A stretch of DNA of 64,000 nucleotides from Dechloromonas denitrificans (GCF_020510685.1 NZ_CP075185.1:3985001-4049000); one strand, 5' to 3'; counted from the stretch's first letter, positions 1-9,517 are shown. The notes: a model not told the origin generated them from the letters alone. Program-made: numbers and translations.

Positions 1-56
1 AACCAACGACCCCCGCCTTATCAAGACGGTGCTCTAACCGACTGAGCTACAGACCC
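1..56 (-). tRNA. tRNA-Ile (GAU), truncated by the window edge
   Basis: On the minus strand the sequence starts GGGTCTGTAGCTCAG and continues through the D loop and an anticodon loop reading CTTGATAA, which gives anticodon GAU. The T arm and acceptor 3' end lie beyond position 1. It sits about 60 bases after the 16S 3' end, the usual place of tRNA-Ile in the 16S-23S spacer of proteobacterial rrn operons. A tRNA-Ala and 23S gene would be expected further left. Confidence 0.95.
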
Positions 57-80
57 TCGTCTGTTTGCGCTACGTTTGAA

Positions 81-110
81 CAATCGATAGGTTGTGGGTG
101 CCACTGATGC
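81..110 (-). other. 16S trailer arm of the RNase III processing stem
   Basis: This segment is nearly the exact inverted complement of 1770-1799 in the 16S leader, with one small bulge and a two-base mismatch. In the transcript the two arms would pair and bring the 16S ends together, the classical pre-16S stem cut by RNase III. The pairing is read directly from the sequence; the processing role is known biology of rrn operons. Confidence 0.75.
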
Positions 111-117
111 TTTTCTC

Positions 118-1658
<1,541 letters not shown>

Positions 1659-1769
1659 AATCCAACTAATTACTCACAATTCACTGACGGTAGAATTTGA
1701 CTTCTACCTCGATGGATCTCTCCATCCGTGTGATTGCCTTTAATACTTTTTGCGACTTGCGCCGCTTTC

Positions 1770-1799
1770 GCATCAAGGCACCCACACCTATCGATTGTC
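1770..1799 (-). other. 16S leader arm of the RNase III processing stem
   Basis: Complement of the trailer arm at 81-110; the two would form a long helix around the 16S precursor. It lies just downstream of boxA in the transcript, the usual order in proteobacterial rrn leaders. Confidence 0.75.
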
Positions 1800-1804
1800 C
1801 AAAT

Positions 1805-1816
1805 TGTTAAAGATCA
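1805..1816 (-). promoter_or_regulatory. rrn boxA antitermination site
   Basis: The minus strand reads TGATCTTTAACA, close to the bacterial boxA consensus TGCTCTTTAACA that loads NusB/NusE for rRNA antitermination. It lies between promoter P2 and the 16S 5' end, where boxA is expected. Confidence 0.75.
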
Positions 1817-1866
1817 CTTCCTGCACTGCGCCGTCGCTTTCGCTTCGTCTGCAGCAGAGAGGCCGA

Positions 1867-1895
1867 ATTATGAACCTCTTCTCTACTCCCGTCAA
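1867..1895 (-). promoter_or_regulatory. rrn promoter P2
   Basis: On the minus strand TTGACG (1890-1895) is followed after 17 bases by CATAAT (1867-1872), a good sigma-70 match. It lies about 110 bases downstream of P1, giving the tandem promoter layout common in rrn operons. The start site is not determined. Confidence 0.6.
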
Positions 1896-1973
1896 GCTTT
1901 TCAGCTCAACTTCTTCTTTCTGCTTCCTCTTCTCCAACCGCCGAAAACACCCGCCGCTGCAGAAGAGCTGCGC

Positions 1974-2001
1974 ATTATATAGATCTCAAACCGAAGGTCA
2001 A
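1974..2001 (-). promoter_or_regulatory. rrn promoter P1
   Basis: On the minus strand TTGACC (1996-2001) is followed after 16 bases by a perfect TATAAT (1974-1979), then a GC-rich GCGC stretch like the discriminator of stringently controlled rRNA promoters. The bases upstream (2002-2035) are A/T-rich, like an UP element. The gene-free stretch 1659-2083 holds this promoter, P2, boxA and the processing stem; I see no gene in it. Confidence 0.75.
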
Positions 2002-2083
2002 GGCGCCAGTGAAAATAACTTGATACTTTCGCTTTTGCACTGCCGAAGAGACCCAAGAAGAGGCGTCAGACGTTGCTCATCAA

Positions 2084-2506
2084 TCAAGCGGCCAGTGCTT
2101 TTCTTAGTAGACGCATTAACAGGCCGATAACCGGCAGCTTCATATATAACTCCTCCGCCGTATCCCAATAGTCGCGGTGGTAATTCACTTTGCCGTCGGC
2201 GTCGAATTTCAGATGCGAGACGCCGCGCATGATCTGCGTTTCGCCTTTGCCCCATGAGCCGAAGCAGTAGCTGAGTTCCCAGACCAACATCGCGCCATTG
2301 GCGTCGGCGACCTGCCCGGTAATGGTGAAGCGTGGTTCGACGACCTGCGTATACATATGGGTGAAGATGCGCTGGATGGCGACGAGGCCGTGCACCTCGT
2401 TGAACGGATCCTTGAAATAGGCGTTCTCGCTATAGAACTCCGGAAAGCGGGCAACGCTGTCCGGGGAAAGATCTTGGTAGAAGCGAATCAGTTCGGGCAA
2501 CGTCAT
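2084..2506 (-). CDS. NTF2/SnoaL-like nuclear transport factor 2 family protein
   Basis: 140 residues with the pattern of a small NTF2-like alpha/beta cone: an N-terminal helix, then 'YFKDPFNEVHG', and later 'FDADGKVNYHRDYWD'. NTF2-fold proteins bind or transform small hydrophobic ligands; the substrate here is unknown. It is the last gene of the nine-gene operon starting at 9411 and begins just after the stop of the SDR gene. A similar protein often closes CFA-synthase/DUF1365 clusters in proteobacteria, so a role in processing a modified fatty acid or its breakdown product is an inference. Its 3' end lies only about 80 bases before rrn promoter P1 on the same strand. Confidence 0.8.
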   Translation of the reverse strand: MTLPELIRFYQDLSPDSVARFPEFYSENAYFKDPFNEVHGLVAIQRIFTHMYTQVVEPRFTITGQVADANGAMLVWELSYCFGSWGKGETQIMRGVSHLKFDADGKVNYHRDYWDTAEELYMKLPVIGLLMRLLRKALAA

Positions 2507-2507
2507 G

Positions 2508-3266
2508 TCAGCCTCCGGTGAATCGACGAACCAGCGGGAAATACCAGGCGTAGGGCAGCAGCGCCAGCAGCTTCATGACCCAGGTAAATCGCTTCGGGTA
2601 GTGAATCTCGAATTTGCCGCGACGGAAACCATCGAGCGTCGCAACCGCCGCCTGCTCCGGCGTCAGCAGCGCCGGCATGTTGAAATCGTTCTTGGCCGTC
2701 AGCCGGGTGGCGACAAAGCCCGGGTTGATGACCCAGACACCAATCCCCTTGGGCGCCAGCTCGAGATGCAGACATTCGGCAAAGTGGATCAGTGCCGCCT
2801 TGCCCGGTCCGTAGGCCAGTGCCTTCGGCAAGCCACGGTAGCCGGCGACGCTGGCGCAGAAGGCAATTCCGCCGCCCGCGCCAAGCAGATCGGGGAGGAC
2901 CGTTGCAGCCAGGCGCATCGCGCCGGTGAAATTGACGGCGACGACCTTTTCCGCCAACTCAAGGTCAAACCCGGCGGCCTGCATCGGCACGTAGTCGCCG
3001 GCCAGGTAAAGCACCAGATCGACGCCGCCCATTGTCGTGACGAGCACCTGATGCGCCGCGCCCAGGCTGGCGGTGTCGGTCGCATCGCAAGGGAGCACCA
3101 AGGCGTTGGCGATTTCCAGCGCCTGCAGTTTGCCGCCATCGCGCCCGGAGAGGGCCAGCCGCGCACCGCGTCCGGCCAGGTCGCGGGCCAGCGCGGCGCC
3201 AATGCCGCTCGAGGCGCCGACCAGCCAGACACGCCTGCCTTGCCACTCGGTGATTTTCGGGTTCAT
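2508..3266 (-). CDS. short-chain dehydrogenase/reductase (SDR)
   Basis: 252 residues, classical SDR length. The cofactor motif is 'GASSGIG' near residue 17. The active site shows a Ser in 'CASVAGYRG' and YxxxK in 'AYGPGKAAL'; the NAG-type motif reads 'LYLAGD'. The C-terminal tail 'YPKRFTWVMKLLALLPYAWYF' is hydrophobic, as in SDRs acting on lipids at the membrane. The gene sits between the DUF3833 lipoprotein and the NTF2-like gene with almost no spacing. Reduction or oxidation of a lipid-derived carbonyl is a reasonable inference; the substrate cannot be read from sequence. Confidence 0.88.
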   Translation of the reverse strand: MNPKITEWQGRRVWLVGASSGIGAALARDLAGRGARLALSGRDGGKLQALEIANALVLPCDATDTASLGAAHQVLVTTMGGVDLVLYLAGDYVPMQAAGFDLELAEKVVAVNFTGAMRLAATVLPDLLGAGGGIAFCASVAGYRGLPKALAYGPGKAALIHFAECLHLELAPKGIGVWVINPGFVATRLTAKNDFNMPALLTPEQAAVATLDGFRRGKFEIHYPKRFTWVMKLLALLPYAWYFPLVRRFTGG

Positions 3267-3273
3267 CGCCGGC

Positions 3274-3795
3274 TCAGCGCTTGACGAAGGTCAGCGTCAC
3301 TTCGCCCAGGTTGAAGCCCCACTTGCTCATATAGGAGCGGTTCATCATCACCTTGTCGTCCATCAGGTACATCCAGTCGTCGAAATTGACGTGATAAACC
3401 TTGCCGTCGACCGGCAGGGCCAGCACATAGCGCCAGCGCAGCGCATTGCCGGCGACTTCGCCGATTGCCTCGCCGACCACATCGTCGGCCCGCCCCCGGA
3501 ATGTGCCATCCGCCTGCTTGGTCAGCGTCCACACCCGGCGCGAAGTGGTGCCGTCGGACCACTTGAAGTTCTCGTCGAGGATGCCGGTATCGCCCGTCCA
3601 TTGCGCATCGATGACGACATGGAAGCGCTTTTTCACCTCGCCGGAGCGGCCCTGGAACATGCCCCAGGCGTCGAGTGTGCCATTCAGATAGGTCTTCATA
3701 TCGAGGGGCGGTTGTTCGCTGCGGTATTGCTCGACTCCGGGCGACGCACAGCCGGCCAGGCCAAGCGTGAAGGCGGCAGCCATAACGAGTTTCAT
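3274..3795 (-). CDS. DUF3833 family lipoprotein
   Basis: 173 residues. The N terminus is a lipoprotein signal, with lipobox 'LAGC' placing the acylated Cys at about residue 16. The rest matches DUF3833 proteins in pattern: 'TLDAWGMFQGRSGEVKKRF', 'TGDTGILDENFKWSDGT', 'MNRSYMSKWGFNLGEVTLTF'. It is probably a beta-rich, lipocalin-like periplasmic domain anchored in the outer or inner membrane. It starts next to the end of the transporter gene. Function is unknown. Repeated association with CFA-type methyltransferases and GPH-type transporters suggests handling of a lipid product in the envelope (inference). Confidence 0.85.
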   Translation of the reverse strand: MKLVMAAAFTLGLAGCASPGVEQYRSEQPPLDMKTYLNGTLDAWGMFQGRSGEVKKRFHVVIDAQWTGDTGILDENFKWSDGTTSRRVWTLTKQADGTFRGRADDVVGEAIGEVAGNALRWRYVLALPVDGKVYHVNFDDWMYLMDDKVMMNRSYMSKWGFNLGEVTLTFVKR

Positions 3796-3796
3796 G

Positions 3797-5032
3797 TCAG
3801 ATCTCCAGATAATGACGCCAGCGCCAGAGCAGCACGCCGGCTAGCAACTTGAAGCCGAGCGGCAACAAGGCATAGGCAAAAGTAAGGGCGCCCAGCCCCT
3901 GCGTGCCACCCGGCACATAACCGAGCAAGGCGAGCAGCGGCAAGGCCAGCCCGGCGGCCAGCGCCAGATTGAGCTTGGCGACGAAATTCCAGACCCCGAA
4001 ACAGGCGCCGGCCTGCCCCTGACGTTCGCCCAGGTCGGCAGCGATCGCTGCCGGCAGTGCCAGATCGGCACCAAGCGCCAGGCCCGAGGCGATACAGATG
4101 GCCGCGAAGGCCCACAGATCGCCGCTGGCGAGCAGGCTGGCACCGGCAAACGCGGCAATCGAAAGGCCGATGGCCCCCAGCCAGGCGTAGACACGGCCGA
4201 AACGCCCGGCAAGTTTCACCCATAGCGGCAACGAGGCGGCGCCGGCAATGAAGTAGAGGGCCAGCAAGGGGCCGCTCGCCGTTTCGAGTTGCAGCACGTC
4301 GGCGACGAAGAACAGGAAAAGCGTGGCCGGCAGCGCGGCGGCGATGCCATTGGCGACGAAGACGCCGAGCAGCCGGCGAAAAGCCGGATCGGCGAAGACC
4401 CGGCGCAGGCTGGGCAATAAGGGCTGCGCCAGCCGCCCACCGGCAAAGGGCGGCGCCGAAGGCAGCGTGCCGCCCGCCCGACTGAAGGTGGCGAGTGCGG
4501 CGATCAACAGCAGCGGCGGCAGGATCCACGAGAGGCGTGCGATGCCGTCGCTCAGATTGCTCGCCAAGACTGCCGGCAAGGCAGCTGCCAGCACCACGCC
4601 GAGCAGGCCGAAGCCTTCGCGGGCGGCGGTCAGCTTGGTGCGCAGCCCGGAGTCGATACCGATATCCGCGCCCCAGGCCTGATAGGCGACCGAGGCAGCC
4701 GAGAAGCCGACGTAGGTCAAGGCCAGCGAACCGGCCAGCCAGATGGCCGCATGCTCGGCCGGCGGATTGAGCAGCGCGACGAAGCCGATGGCAAAAGGCA
4801 GCAGCGCAATCGCCACCATGCCAGGGCGCGCCACGCGATCGGCCAGCCAGCCGAGCCACGGGTCGATGCCGGCGTCGAGCAGGCGCGTGCCGAGCAGGAT
4901 GGCGCCGAGCAGCGCCAGTTCCATGCCGAAGGTTTCGGCGTAGAAACGCGGCACATGGACATAGATTGGCAGCGCGGCAAAGGCCAGCGGCAGGCCGAGC
5001 AGACCGTAGGCAAGAATGCGGCCGTTGGTCAT
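3797..5032 (-). CDS. MFS transporter, GPH (sugar:cation symporter-like) family
   Basis: 411 residues, almost wholly hydrophobic with about twelve membrane segments. The MFS_2/GPH pattern is visible early: 'FAALPIYVHVPRFYAETFGM' and then 'LLDAGIDPWLGWLADR', the loop 2-3 signature. The start at 5032 (MTNGRIL) is preferred over an upstream in-frame Met because it begins 2 bases past the preceding stop. GPH members move sugars or other solutes with cations. Inside this operon the cargo may be a lipid precursor or signal, but that is inference. Confidence 0.82.
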   Translation of the reverse strand: MTNGRILAYGLLGLPLAFAALPIYVHVPRFYAETFGMELALLGAILLGTRLLDAGIDPWLGWLADRVARPGMVAIALLPFAIGFVALLNPPAEHAAIWLAGSLALTYVGFSAASVAYQAWGADIGIDSGLRTKLTAAREGFGLLGVVLAAALPAVLASNLSDGIARLSWILPPLLLIAALATFSRAGGTLPSAPPFAGGRLAQPLLPSLRRVFADPAFRRLLGVFVANGIAAALPATLFLFFVADVLQLETASGPLLALYFIAGAASLPLWVKLAGRFGRVYAWLGAIGLSIAAFAGASLLASGDLWAFAAICIASGLALGADLALPAAIAADLGERQGQAGACFGVWNFVAKLNLALAAGLALPLLALLGYVPGGTQGLGALTFAYALLPLGFKLLAGVLLWRWRHYLEI

Positions 5033-5033
5033 C

Positions 5034-5567
5034 TCACGCCGCCGGACGCTTGAGCAGTGCGCTGCGCAAAGCCGGGGCGCTGGTTCGGGCATCGAGCCAG
5101 ATGGCGAAGAAGGCGTTGGCGAAGGCCGGATCGCCGAGCGCGCCGATCAGACGGTCGTTGTAGAAAAAGCGGGCGCCAGTCGGCAGATGCAAGCCGGTGA
5201 TCTGGTCGCCAGGCCCGACGTCGGGAAAGATGCGCGCCATCTGCTCGCCCCACAGCCTGAGCTGGGTCTCGTCGGCCATCCCGAGCGCACGGATTTCCTT
5301 GACGCTGGCCTCGGCGATGTCCTTGCCGGCGATACTGCGCCGGTAGGTCAGTTTCAAGGCCAGCGGCGGGCGGGCCGGGTCGTCGCCGGCAGCCCACAGC
5401 GTCGCTTCATAGATCAGGAAGCCGAAGCGCCGGAATTCGCCGCTGCCCCAGCGGCTGAAGCCGGCCAGCGGGTTCTCGGCGGCCCCGCCGAGCAGCGGCC
5501 AGGCGGCGAGCAGGCCGAGCAGCCGGCGCCTAGTGATGGCGGAGTTCAAAATGGACGACATCGACAT
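5034..5567 (-). CDS. exported chalcone-isomerase-like protein
   Basis: About 177 residues. The N terminus 'SAITRRRLLGLLAAWPLLGGA' looks like a signal peptide with a twin-arginine flavour. The mature part has the chalcone-isomerase-like fold pattern: 'RRFGFLIYEATLWA', 'LKLTYRRSIAGKDIAEASVKEI', 'GARFFYNDRLIGALGDPAFANAFFAIWLD'. Bacterial members of this family bind fatty-acid-like ligands rather than flavonoids as far as known. Two in-frame ATGs compete (5567 and 5561), and either overlaps the end of the methyltransferase gene by about 35 bases. Its place directly after a CFA-type enzyme supports a lipid-related role. Confidence 0.78.
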   Translation of the reverse strand: MSMSSILNSAITRRRLLGLLAAWPLLGGAAENPLAGFSRWGSGEFRRFGFLIYEATLWAAGDDPARPPLALKLTYRRSIAGKDIAEASVKEIRALGMADETQLRLWGEQMARIFPDVGPGDQITGLHLPTGARFFYNDRLIGALGDPAFANAFFAIWLDARTSAPALRSALLKRPAA

Positions 5568-6714
5568 TGCCGGCCAGGAAACCGGCCTCGCAATAGCAGA
5601 GATAGAGACGCCACAGGCGACGGAAGTGCTCGTCGAAACCGAGTGCCGCGATTTCCGGCCATTTCCGCTCGAAAGTGTGGCGCCACTCGGCCAGCGTCCG
5701 GGCGTAGTCGGCGCCAAAGGCGTACTCGGCATGCACGGTCAGGCCCTGCCTGGCGGCCGCCGCGCGGAAGGCGGCGCGCGAGGGCAGCATGCCGCCGGGA
5801 AAAATGTATTGCTGGATGAAGTCGGTGCCCTTGCGATAGCTGGCGAACAGGTCGTCGCGGATGGTGATGCTCTGGATCACCATCCGACCGCCCGGCTTCA
5901 GCGCCCGCGCCACGCTCTTGAAATAGCTCGGCCACCAGCGCTCGCCAACCGCTTCGAACATTTCGATCGAAACGACGTGGTCGAATCGCTCGGTCGTGTC
6001 GCGATAGTCCTGCAAGCGAAGGTCGGCCGCCGGCACACGCCGTTGGGCCCATGCCAGCTGGGCCGGCGACAAGGTCAGGCCGGTTACCTGCAAGCCCTCG
6101 GCGACGGCCATTTCGGCAAAGCCGCCCCAGCCGCAGCCGATTTCCAGCACGCGGTCGCCCGGCGCCGCCTTCAGCCGGCGCAGGATGCGGCGGTATTTGG
6201 CACTTTGGGCTTTTTCCAGGCTGCCGTCATCGACCGCCCGATAGAGGGCGCTCGAATAGCTCATGCCGGGATCCAGCCAGAGCTTGTAGAAATCGTTGCC
6301 GAGGTCGTAATGGGCCATGATGTTGCGCTTGCTGCCGGCCCGGCTGTTGCCGTTGAGCCAGTGCCGGACGCGGGCTACCAGCAGCTTGCGCCACGAGCCG
6401 TAGACCGCGGAACGCAGCGCCGCGCGGTTTTTCGCGAGCAGCGTCAGCAGCCCGGTGACATCGGGCGAATCCCAGTAACCGTCGAGATAGGCCTCAGCCA
6501 GCCCGATATCGCCCTTGGCCAGCACCTGGCCGAACATCGCTTCGTCGTGCACCTGCAGCGTCACGCCATGCTCGCCATCGCCAAAGAGCTGGCTTGAACC
6601 GTCGGGCAGGCGGACTTCGAGCATGCCGCCCCGCAATCTGTCGAGCAGCGCAAAAACCAGTCGGGTGTCGCGGGCGAGATGGTCGGCGCCGCGCAGGGTC
6701 AGGGTGTTATTCAT
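5530..6714 (-). CDS. CFA-synthase-family SAM methyltransferase (UfaM-like)
   Basis: 394 residues, close to the 382 of E. coli Cfa. The SAM-binding motif is 'VLEIGCGWGGFAEMA', followed by 'DHVVSIEMFEAVGERWW' and 'FIQQYIFPGGMLPS', both family hallmarks. The C-terminal 'YLCYCEAGFLAGNVDV' carries the Cys region of CFA synthases. These enzymes methylate or cyclopropanate the double bond of membrane phospholipid acyl chains. In proteobacterial clusters with a flavin oxidoreductase and DUF1365, the homologue (UfaM) makes methylated and then furan-containing fatty acids. The ATG at 6714 overlaps the DUF1365 stop by 4 bases, so translation is probably coupled. I cannot tell cyclopropane from furan product by sequence alone. 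Confidence 0.9.
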   Translation of the reverse strand: MNNTLTLRGADHLARDTRLVFALLDRLRGGMLEVRLPDGSSQLFGDGEHGVTLQVHDEAMFGQVLAKGDIGLAEAYLDGYWDSPDVTGLLTLLAKNRAALRSAVYGSWRKLLVARVRHWLNGNSRAGSKRNIMAHYDLGNDFYKLWLDPGMSYSSALYRAVDDGSLEKAQSAKYRRILRRLKAAPGDRVLEIGCGWGGFAEMAVAEGLQVTGLTLSPAQLAWAQRRVPAADLRLQDYRDTTERFDHVVSIEMFEAVGERWWPSYFKSVARALKPGGRMVIQSITIRDDLFASYRKGTDFIQQYIFPGGMLPSRAAFRAAAARQGLTVHAEYAFGADYARTLAEWRHTFERKWPEIAALGFDEHFRRLWRLYLCYCEAGFLAGNVDVVHFELRHH

Positions 6715-7499
6715 TTGGTCGATTCCCGGAGAGGGTGAGATGCGGCCGGCGGATGGGCGCCGACGAAGGGCACGCCCTTCAGCCAGAGCCGGAATGCCTG
6801 CCAGTGGATGCGAAACATCACGCCGACGGTCAACCAGGGCATGCGCAACAAGGCGCCGAGCAGCGCCCGCGAAGACCAGGCCGCGGGCTTGCCGGAGATC
6901 GAAGTCAGCAATAGTTGGCCCTCGGCATCGGCGTAATCGATCCGGACCTGCGGGTACTTGCGCTGCAGATCGAAGCGGAAGCGATAGCCGCCTTCGACCT
7001 GACAAAACGGCGAGACATGAAAATCCTTGGTCGCCGTCAATTCCTCGCCATCGCGCAGCGGTGCGCCGTCCGGATGGTGCAGCAGATAACTGTGGCGACC
7101 GCCGAAGGTGTTGCTGACCTCGGCCAGCACGGCGATCAGCTCGCCACCCCCGTCATGGCAGAACCAGAAGCTGACCGGATTGAAGACGTAACCGAGGACG
7201 CGCGGAAAACACTGGAGAACGATCTCGCCATCGACCGGCAAACCATGCTCGCGGAGCTTCGCCTGAATCCACGGCAAGAGCGGACTGCCGTCGCGCGGAC
7301 CATGATCTTTCCGGCGAAAACTGAGCAAGCGGCGGCGGTCGACGCCGAACAACCAGCGATTGGCCGAGGCCAGATCGGCGAGCGGCAACTGCACGAAAAA
7401 GACCGGATAGACGAAGGCATGAACCACCGGGCGCAGTCGGCGGTGCATCACGTGACCGACGAGCAGGCGCGGCGGTGCGGCCAGCTTGCGCTCAGACAT
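6711..7499 (-). CDS. DUF1365 family protein
   Basis: 262 residues from the ATG at 7499 ('MSERKLAAPPRLLVGHVMHRRL'). Typical DUF1365 segments are present: 'RPVVHAFVYPVFFVQLPL', 'CFPRVLGYVFNPVSFWFCHD', 'VSNTFGGRHSYLL', 'KDFHVSPFCQVEGGYRF'. Its biochemical role is unproven, but it nearly always sits beside an FAD amine-oxidase-like protein and a CFA-type methyltransferase. The start overlaps the oxidoreductase stop by 8 bases. A longer in-frame extension upstream was rejected because it runs inside the neighbour and lacks family similarity. Confidence 0.88.
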   Translation of the reverse strand: MSERKLAAPPRLLVGHVMHRRLRPVVHAFVYPVFFVQLPLADLASANRWLFGVDRRRLLSFRRKDHGPRDGSPLLPWIQAKLREHGLPVDGEIVLQCFPRVLGYVFNPVSFWFCHDGGGELIAVLAEVSNTFGGRHSYLLHHPDGAPLRDGEELTATKDFHVSPFCQVEGGYRFRFDLQRKYPQVRIDYADAEGQLLLTSISGKPAAWSSRALLGALLRMPWLTVGVMFRIHWQAFRLWLKGVPFVGAHPPAASHPLRESTK

Positions 7500-8823
7500 G
7501 GGCCAACTCGCGACCGAGCGGTGCCGCGGCGGCCTGCCACGGCGCCAGCACCCCAAGGCCGTTGCTGACACGCAGCGCCGACTTCAGTCCATCTTCATGA
7601 AAACCGTAGCTGCCCCAGGCACCGGCCAGCCAGATGCCGTTATCGCCCTGGACTTCGGCCAGTCGTTGCTGGGCGGCAATCGCCGGGCCGTCGAAGATCG
7701 GATGGGCGTAGTCGAATTCGGCAATCACCTTGGCCGAGTCCGGCTGACGCGCCGGATTCAGCGTGACGACGACCGGCGTGGTGAATGGCAGGGGCTGCAG
7801 CCGGTTGATCAGATAGGAGACGGCGACCGGCTGACGGCCCGGCTCGCCACTGCCGGCGAAGTAATTCCATGCCGACCAGAGCTTTTCGTCGCGCGGCAAC
7901 AGACGCGGATCACTGTGCAGCACGGCGCGATTCGGCTGGTAGCGGATCGCCGCCAGCACGTCGCGCTGCGCCTCGGTTGCCGCGCCGCCGAGAATGGCCA
8001 GCGCCTGATCGCTGTGGCAGGCCATCACCACCCGGTCGAACAGCTCGCTGCCCGCCGCATGGGTCAGGCGCAGCCCGGCGGCCTCGCGGCTGACCGAAAA
8101 AACCGGGCAGGCAAGACGGATGTCGCTCAGTTGGGCAGCGATCTTGCGCACGTATTGGCGCCCGCCGCCCTTCACCGTTCGCCACATCGGCCGGTCGAAA
8201 ATCTGCAGCAGGCCATGGTTCTGGCAGAAGCGGATGAATGTGGCGAGCGGCGTATCGAGCATCTCGCCGGTCGGGCAGGACCAGATCGCCGCCGCCATCG
8301 GCAGCAGATACCACTCGGCAAAGGCGCTCGAATAGCGCCCGTCGTTGAGGAAAGCCCGCAGACTGAGCGTGCTCTCCGGGTGCCTGGCCAGCCAGCGGCG
8401 ACTGTCGCGGTTGAAGCGCAGGATGTCGGACAGCATCGACCAGAAGCGCCGACGCAGCAGATTGCGTTTCTGGCCGAAGACAGTGGCCAGACTGCTGCCG
8501 GCCCATTCGAGATCGGGATTTTCGAGGCTGACCGCAAAAGACATCTCGGTTTCGACGCTGGCGACGCCAAGCTCGGCAAACAAGGCGATCAGGTTCGGGT
8601 AGGTCTGCTCGTTGAAGACCAGGAAGCCGGTATCGACCGGATGCGTCTTGCCTTCGAGATGCACGTCCACCGTATTGGTGTGGCCGCCGAGATAAGGCGC
8701 GGCCTCGAACAAGGTGACCCGATGTTGCTTGCCGAGCAGCCAGGCGCTGGCCAGGCCGGAGATGCCGGCGCCGACCACGGCGATCCGTTGCGGTCGGTCA
8801 ATGAAGGGGTGCGGGGCGTTCAT
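7492..8823 (-). CDS. FAD-dependent amine-oxidase-like oxidoreductase (UfaD-like)
   Basis: 443 residues. The N-terminal dinucleotide site is 'IAVVGAGISGLASAWLL', followed by the FAD-contact segment 'LFEAAPYLGGHTNTVDV'. The middle holds 'GFLVFNEQTYPNLIALFAELGV' and 'YLLPMAAAIWSCPTGEM'. The C-terminal FAD motif is 'NGIWLAGAWGSYGFHEDGLKSALR'. This subfamily co-occurs with UfaM and DUF1365; in alphaproteobacteria the equivalent enzyme dehydrogenates methylated fatty acids on the way to furan fatty acids. It is the second gene of the operon after the glutathione peroxidase, with a 27-base gap. Confidence 0.88.
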   Translation of the reverse strand: MNAPHPFIDRPQRIAVVGAGISGLASAWLLGKQHRVTLFEAAPYLGGHTNTVDVHLEGKTHPVDTGFLVFNEQTYPNLIALFAELGVASVETEMSFAVSLENPDLEWAGSSLATVFGQKRNLLRRRFWSMLSDILRFNRDSRRWLARHPESTLSLRAFLNDGRYSSAFAEWYLLPMAAAIWSCPTGEMLDTPLATFIRFCQNHGLLQIFDRPMWRTVKGGGRQYVRKIAAQLSDIRLACPVFSVSREAAGLRLTHAAGSELFDRVVMACHSDQALAILGGAATEAQRDVLAAIRYQPNRAVLHSDPRLLPRDEKLWSAWNYFAGSGEPGRQPVAVSYLINRLQPLPFTTPVVVTLNPARQPDSAKVIAEFDYAHPIFDGPAIAAQQRLAEVQGDNGIWLAGAWGSYGFHEDGLKSALRVSNGLGVLAPWQAAAAPLGRELAHV

Positions 8824-8850
8824 CGTTGGCTCCTGTTGGGCGGACGGCGT

Positions 8851-9411
8851 TTACTTGAGGAACTCATCGATTTTCTTCAGCAGATCCTTGTCGTCCGGCT
8901 TGGTCATGCTGCCGAACGCCACCACCTGCGTCGCATCGCGGTTGATCAGGTATTTGTGGAAGTTCCATTTGGGCCGGCTGTCGGTGATCTCGGCCAGCCG
9001 CATATAGAAAGGATTGGCCGCCTTGCCGCGGACCACCGTCTTGCCGAGCATCGGAAACTCGACGCCGTAGGTCAGCCGGCAGAAATCGGCGATCTCCTTG
9101 CTGCTCCCCGGTTCCTGCTCGCCAAAATCGTTGGACGGAAAGCCGAGCACCACCAGCCCCTGCCCCTTGAGGCGGGCATAGAGCTTTTCCAGGCCGTCGT
9201 ACTGCGAGGTAAAACCGCAGTAACTGGCGGTATTGACCACCAGGATGACCTTGCCGCTGTACTGGCACAACGACTGCGGCTGGCCATCGAGCAGCCCGGG
9301 AAAACTGTAATTGAGCAGAGGTGGACAGTCGGCGGCAGCCGCAGCAAGCGGCAGCGTGCCGAATGACAGCACACCGGCAATGGCTAGCCAAGATTTGAGG
9401 TTTCCGAACAT
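8851..9411 (-). CDS. glutathione peroxidase family protein, exported
   Basis: 186 residues. The ATG at 9411 is preceded by AAGGAG at good spacing; an in-frame TTG two codons earlier was not chosen. The first ~27 residues form a signal peptide ending in an Ala-rich stretch, so the enzyme should act in the periplasm. The catalytic segment 'NTASYCGFTSQY' has Cys instead of selenocysteine. 'GFPSNDFGEQEPGSSKEI' and 'PKWNFHKYLI' supply the Gln and Trp of the active site. It reduces peroxides or lipid hydroperoxides using glutathione or thioredoxin. As first gene of the operon facing the photoregulator, it supports a photo-oxidative-stress theme. Confidence 0.9.
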   Translation of the reverse strand: MFGNLKSWLAIAGVLSFGTLPLAAAAADCPPLLNYSFPGLLDGQPQSLCQYSGKVILVVNTASYCGFTSQYDGLEKLYARLKGQGLVVLGFPSNDFGEQEPGSSKEIADFCRLTYGVEFPMLGKTVVRGKAANPFYMRLAEITDSRPKWNFHKYLINRDATQVVAFGSMTKPDDKDLLKKIDEFLK

Positions 9412-9428
9412 GTCCAACTCCTTGATTG

Positions 9429-9517
9429 TTTGTCCTAGACAAATAGAACATTTGTTCGTAAGATAAGCATCAAAGTTTGAATTGTCAACGGTTTGTCTAA
9501 CATTTGTTCAGGACAAA
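9429..9517. promoter_or_regulatory. Divergent operator/promoter region with TTTGT half-sites
   Basis: Between gpx and the regulator gene the sequence repeats TTTGT(C/T) at 9429, 9451, 9492 and 9503. The first two are 22 bases apart and the last two 11. Inverse half-sites GACAAA occur at 9438 and 9512. TTGTC-CTA-GACAA at 9430-9442 is a perfect inverted repeat. CarH-type regulators bind repeated half-sites at 11-base spacing in Thermus, so the layout fits a MerR/CarH operator. The last half-sites touch the ribosome binding site of the regulator (AGGA at 9510-9513), suggesting autoregulation. Binding itself is inferred. Confidence 0.6.

Noticed and set aside
7486..9366. A 626-residue plus-strand open frame across the FAD oxidoreductase and glutathione peroxidase genes
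   Set aside because: Antisense to two recognised genes with start signals and overlaps typical of an operon.
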